A stretch of DNA of 64,000 bases from Mycolicibacter hiberniae (GTDB lineage: Bacteria > Actinomycetota > Actinomycetes > Mycobacteriales > Mycobacteriaceae), in contig NZ_AP022609.1 of the NCBI RefSeq assembly GCF_010729485.1, forward strand, positions 3,720,001 to 3,784,000. Direction: 5' to 3'. Made by a program: the position numbers and the translations under genes. The notes beneath the pieces were generated by a model that saw nothing but the letters and a program-made list of their open reading frames with translations, was not told the DNA's origin and ran no database searches. Each line of letters starts with the position of its first letter. Position 1 is the first letter of the stretch. Of this stretch, positions 61,588-64,000 are shown piece after piece.

Positions 61588-62964
61588 TCAGTGCGCCATG
61601 TTCGTAAACCGCGACAAATGCAGTTGGTGCGCAACGGTAATCGTCTTCGTCGGTCCGTTACGGTGCTTAGCCAGGATCAGGTCCGCCTCACCGCCGCGCG
61701 GGTCGTCACGCTCGAACGCATCCGGTCGGTGCAGCAGGATCACCATGTCGGCGTCCTGCTCGATGGCACCGGATTCACGCAGGTCGGCCAGCATCGGCTT
61801 CTTGTCGGTGCGCTGCTCCGGGCCACGGTTGAGCTGACTCATCGCGATCACCGGAACCTCGAGCTCTTTAGCCAAAAGCTTGAGGTTACGCGAGAATTCG
61901 GAGACTTCCTGCTGACGTGACTCGACCCGCTTACCCGACGTCATCAGCTGTAGGTAGTCGATGACCACCAACCGCAGGTCGGCCTTTTGTTTGAGCCGGC
62001 GTGCTTTGGCGCGGATCTCCATCATGGTCAGGTTCGGTGAGTCGTCGATATACAGTGGCGCCTCGCTGATTTCGCTCATCCGGCGCGCCAACCGCGTCCA
62101 GTCGTCATCGCTCATCCGACCCGAGCGCATGTCGGCGAGTTTGATCTTGGCCTCCGCCGACAGCAACCGCATCACGATCTCGGTCTTGCTCATTTCCAGC
62201 GAGAAGATGACGCTGGCCATCCGATTCTTGATCGAGCAAGACCGCATAAAATCTAGTCCCAGAGTCGATTTCCCCATACCCGGCCTCGCCGCCACCACGA
62301 TCATCTGGCCCGGGTGCAGCCCGTTCGTCACCTCGTCGAGGTCGGTGAAGCCGGTCGGCACACCCCGGGCGACCCCGCCGTGCGAGGCGATCGCGTCGAT
62401 CTCGTCCATGGTGGGTTGCAGCAGGTCTTCCAGAGGCACGAAGTCCTCGGAGAGGCGGCGGTCAGCCACCTCATAGATCTCGGCCTGGGCGCGGTCGACG
62501 ATCTCGGCCACATCGGCGCCCTCGGCGCCCGCGTAGCCGTACTGCACCACCCGGGTCCCGGCCTCAACGAGCCGGCGCAGCAGCGCCTTCTCCGAGACGA
62601 TCGTGGCGTAGTAGCCGGCGTTGGCCGCCGTGGGCACCGTGGAGATCAGGGTGTGCAGATACGGGGCGCCGCCCACCCGGCGCAGCAGGCCGCGGCGGTC
62701 GAGCTCGGCGGCCACGGTCACCGCGTCGGCCGGCTCACCGCGCCCGTAGAGGTCCAGAATGGCGTCGTAGATGTTCTGGTGCACCGGGCGGTAGAAGTCG
62801 CTGGGCCGCAGCCGCTCCAGCACGTCGGCGATGGCGTCCTTGCTCAGCAGCATGCCGCCGAGCACCGACTGCTCTGCGGCAAGATCCTGGGGCGGCTGAC
62901 GGCCGACGTCCTCGCGTGGTGGCTCCTCAAGCTCAGAATGACCACGGTCGTCGACTACCGCCAT
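61588..62964 (-). CDS. dnaB: Replicative DNA helicase DnaB
   Basis: A 458-residue replicative helicase. The N-terminal domain begins MAVVDDRGH and contains GRQPPQDLAAEQSVLGGMLLSKDAI. The RecA-like domain has Walker A RPGMGKSTLG, the SLEMSK segment, VIDYLQLM (Walker B) and the DLRESGAIEQDADMVILLHR region. M. tuberculosis DnaB carries an intein after DLRESG; here that site is uninterrupted. The start at 62964 follows the M. tuberculosis MAVVDD start. It unwinds DNA at the fork and recruits primase. The gene order rpsR-rplI-dnaB is conserved near the mycobacterial origin. Confidence 0.97.
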   Translation of the reverse strand: MAVVDDRGHSELEEPPREDVGRQPPQDLAAEQSVLGGMLLSKDAIADVLERLRPSDFYRPVHQNIYDAILDLYGRGEPADAVTVAAELDRRGLLRRVGGAPYLHTLISTVPTAANAGYYATIVSEKALLRRLVEAGTRVVQYGYAGAEGADVAEIVDRAQAEIYEVADRRLSEDFVPLEDLLQPTMDEIDAIASHGGVARGVPTGFTDLDEVTNGLHPGQMIVVAARPGMGKSTLGLDFMRSCSIKNRMASVIFSLEMSKTEIVMRLLSAEAKIKLADMRSGRMSDDDWTRLARRMSEISEAPLYIDDSPNLTMMEIRAKARRLKQKADLRLVVIDYLQLMTSGKRVESRQQEVSEFSRNLKLLAKELEVPVIAMSQLNRGPEQRTDKKPMLADLRESGAIEQDADMVILLHRPDAFERDDPRGGEADLILAKHRNGPTKTITVAHQLHLSRFTNMAH

Positions 62965-63451
62965 GCGCCGCACCTCCTCCACTGGCACGATCGAACGCCG
63001 ATTCGACGTTGACGCCCCGAAAGTATCCGTGGGCACCGACACCCCCGATGTCCCCTGCCGCGTTGACGGTAGGCGTTGCTGGCGGCCCTACCAAACGAGG
63101 TTGTTCACAAAGGTGTGGATCAAGTGTGCACACCCGTGCGCCATTTGTTTGGGATGGTGGGGAAGACTTGTGGATGGCGGTTGTAATGTCGGTTATCTCC
63201 GCAGGTGGAAACGGTAAGGGCGGGCGTGTTGCTTGTGGAAGACAATCTCTCCGGCGTGTCGCCGTAGGTTGCCGCCTTGGGCGTGTTGCATTGCCGGCAG
63301 GTAGACGCGATTCCACAACAATGTAAGCGGCCCTGCTGGGCTGGCGCGGCGAAAAGTTAGCCAGAACTAACGGCGTGGACCGGTTTTGGACACAGCGAAG
63401 CCCCGGCTGCGCCGCTGGGTGGCGCTGCCGGGGCTGCTGCGTTGATGCCTC
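62965..63451. other. Intergenic region between rplI and dnaB
   Basis: These 487 bases hold no convincing ORF; an open minus-strand frame has unlikely Pro/Arg/Gly composition. TTGTTCACA (63101-63109) resembles a DnaA box, with TGTGGAT-type partial matches at 63114 and 63169 and a GTGTGCACAC palindrome at 63124-63133. The rplI terminator lies at 63399-63435. M. tuberculosis has a small gene (Rv0057) in this position; I see no counterpart. Confidence 0.5.
63399..63435 (-). terminator. Hairpin terminator after rplI
   Basis: AGCCCCGGC-t-GCGCC pairs with GGCGC-t-GCCGGGGCT around a 7-base loop, a stem of 14 paired bases with one mismatch. It lies 17-53 bases downstream of the rplI stop. There is no clear U-run on the minus strand, as is common in mycobacterial terminators. 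Confidence 0.65.
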
Positions 63452-63910
63452 TTAGTCCGCCGCGGAGACGTCCAGGGTGAGGTCGACATCGACCTCGGAG
63501 TGCAGGTGCACCGACACCGCGTGGCTGCCGACCGCCTTGATGTGCGCCTTGGGCAACCGGACGATGCGCCGGTCGAGGTTCGGCCCACCGGCCTTCTTGA
63601 TCGCGGCCACCACGTCGCCGGAGGTCACCGAGCCGAACAGCTTGCCCGAGTCGCCGGCGGTCTTGGCGGGCAGGTTGATCGTGCCCAGCGCCTGCAGCTC
63701 TTCCTTGAGCTCCTTGGCGTGGTCCAGGTCGCGCACCTGCTTGGTCTCGCGGGCCCGCCGGATGTCGTCGGCCTGCTTCTGCGCGCCACGCGTGGCGACA
63801 ATGGCCAGCCCGCGCGGGAGCAGGTAGTTGCGGCCATATCCGTCCTTGACTTCGACGGTGTCTCCGGCCGCCCCGAGGTGATCCACCTCAGCGGTCAAAA
63901 TCAGCTTCAT
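63452..63910 (-). CDS. rplI: 50S ribosomal protein L9
   Basis: A 152-residue L9. The N-terminal domain has [36 protein letters not shown], followed by the long connecting helix ([24 protein letters not shown]) and the C-terminal domain with [15 protein letters not shown] and the [17 protein letters not shown] strands. Length and motifs are ordinary. It binds 23S rRNA at the base of the L1 stalk. It follows the rpsR stop after 28 bases in the usual rpsF-ssb-rpsR-rplI order. A hairpin terminator follows the gene. Confidence 0.98.
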   Translation of the reverse strand: MKLILTAEVDHLGAAGDTVEVKDGYGRNYLLPRGLAIVATRGAQKQADDIRRARETKQVRDLDHAKELKEELQALGTINLPAKTAGDSGKLFGSVTSGDVVAAIKKAGGPNLDRRIVRLPKAHIKAVGSHAVSVHLHSEVDVDLTLDVSAAD

Positions 63911-63938
63911 CGTTTCGTACTTCCTCGGATTTGGCCGG

Positions 63939-64000
63939 CTACCGCGCCGACGACGTGAAGGGCAGCAACGCGACCTCGCGGGCGTTCTTGACCGCCAGCG
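63939..64000 (-). CDS. rpsR: 30S ribosomal protein S18, C-terminal end (partial)
   Basis: The last 19 to 20 codons of rpsR run off the window edge; they read [19 protein letters not shown] and stop. The ALLPF-T-S ending is diagnostic of S18. The gene is truncated only by the window. Confidence 0.93.
   Translation of the reverse strand, partial: LAVKNAREVALLPFTSSAR

Noticed and set aside
61588..62964. An intein in dnaB
   Set aside because: The DLRESG-AIEQD junction is continuous and the length is that of an intein-free helicase.
62933..63316. A 127-codon minus-strand frame between rplI and dnaB as an Rv0057 counterpart
   Set aside because: Pro/Arg/Gly-rich with no ribosome binding site, and it overlaps the dnaB start.

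Overview
The window looks like a mycobacterial chromosome (Mycobacterium in the broad sense). It is GC-rich throughout. It carries an F420-type LLM oxidoreductase, paired acyl-CoA dehydrogenases, a DUF732 secreted protein, three stand-alone PE-PPE-domain hydrolases, Rv2525c-like DUF1906 proteins, an MpaB-type oxygenase, and at the right edge the rpsR-rplI-dnaB order that lies near the origin in mycobacteria. Several genes have a TANNNT -10 box 6-8 bases before the start codon, the usual mycobacterial leaderless arrangement. I see no rRNA, tRNA, CRISPR array or intact transposon.

Left part (1-9.7 kb): the end of a bicarbonate-transporter-like permease and a DUF732 protein; a four-gene catabolic operon (LLM oxidoreductase, SnoaL-like, two FadE) divergent from an SDR-TetR pair with a clear palindromic operator between them; then two Tat-exported DUF1906 proteins on either side of a TesB thioesterase.

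Centre-left (9.5-27.6 kb): the outstanding locus. Three minus-strand genes encode an iterative lipid synthase of the PUFA-synthase (Pfa) type: a PfaD-like enoyl reductase, a PfaA-like KS-AT-3xACP-KR-DH protein (2254 aa) and a PfaC-like KS-CLF-DH-DH-DH protein (2422 aa) that ends in a lysophospholipid acyltransferase (PlsC/AGPAT-like) domain. Gene order and the terminal acyltransferase recall the terrestrial myxobacterial pfa1-pfa2-pfa3 type rather than marine pfaABCD. A separate acyltransferase is divergent from the cluster, and an unlisted 28-residue membrane peptide follows it. The product is unknown; the parts suggest a polyketide-like or unsaturated acyl chain moved directly onto a glycerolipid.

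Middle (27.6-46.3 kb): a PAP2-diacylglycerol kinase fusion, a FadE, a catabolic operon (extradiol dioxygenase, FAH-family hydrolase, aromatic monooxygenase, P450) divergent from a TetR gene with palindromic operators, three PE-PPE-domain hydrolases, a lipoprotein serine hydrolase, a CobW-type GTPase, several alpha/beta hydrolases and an MpaB-like oxygenase.

Right-middle (46.3-57 kb): two paralogous Rieske-glutamate synthase fusions. One is alone and sits next to a frameshifted remnant of a DUF3297 gene; the other is translationally coupled to a Rieske-ThDP enzyme fusion, followed by an intact DUF3297 gene and preceded by a candidate leaderless leader ORF. This two-gene system with a Rieske domain on both proteins is the second unusual feature. 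Between them lie a TAP-like lipoprotein peptidase, an SDR/TetR divergent pair and an MDR oxidoreductase.

Right end (57-64 kb): an arsenic cassette (arsR divergent from arsI/cadI-acr3-arsC), an nhaA gene broken by one frameshift, then intein-free dnaB, rplI and the end of rpsR.
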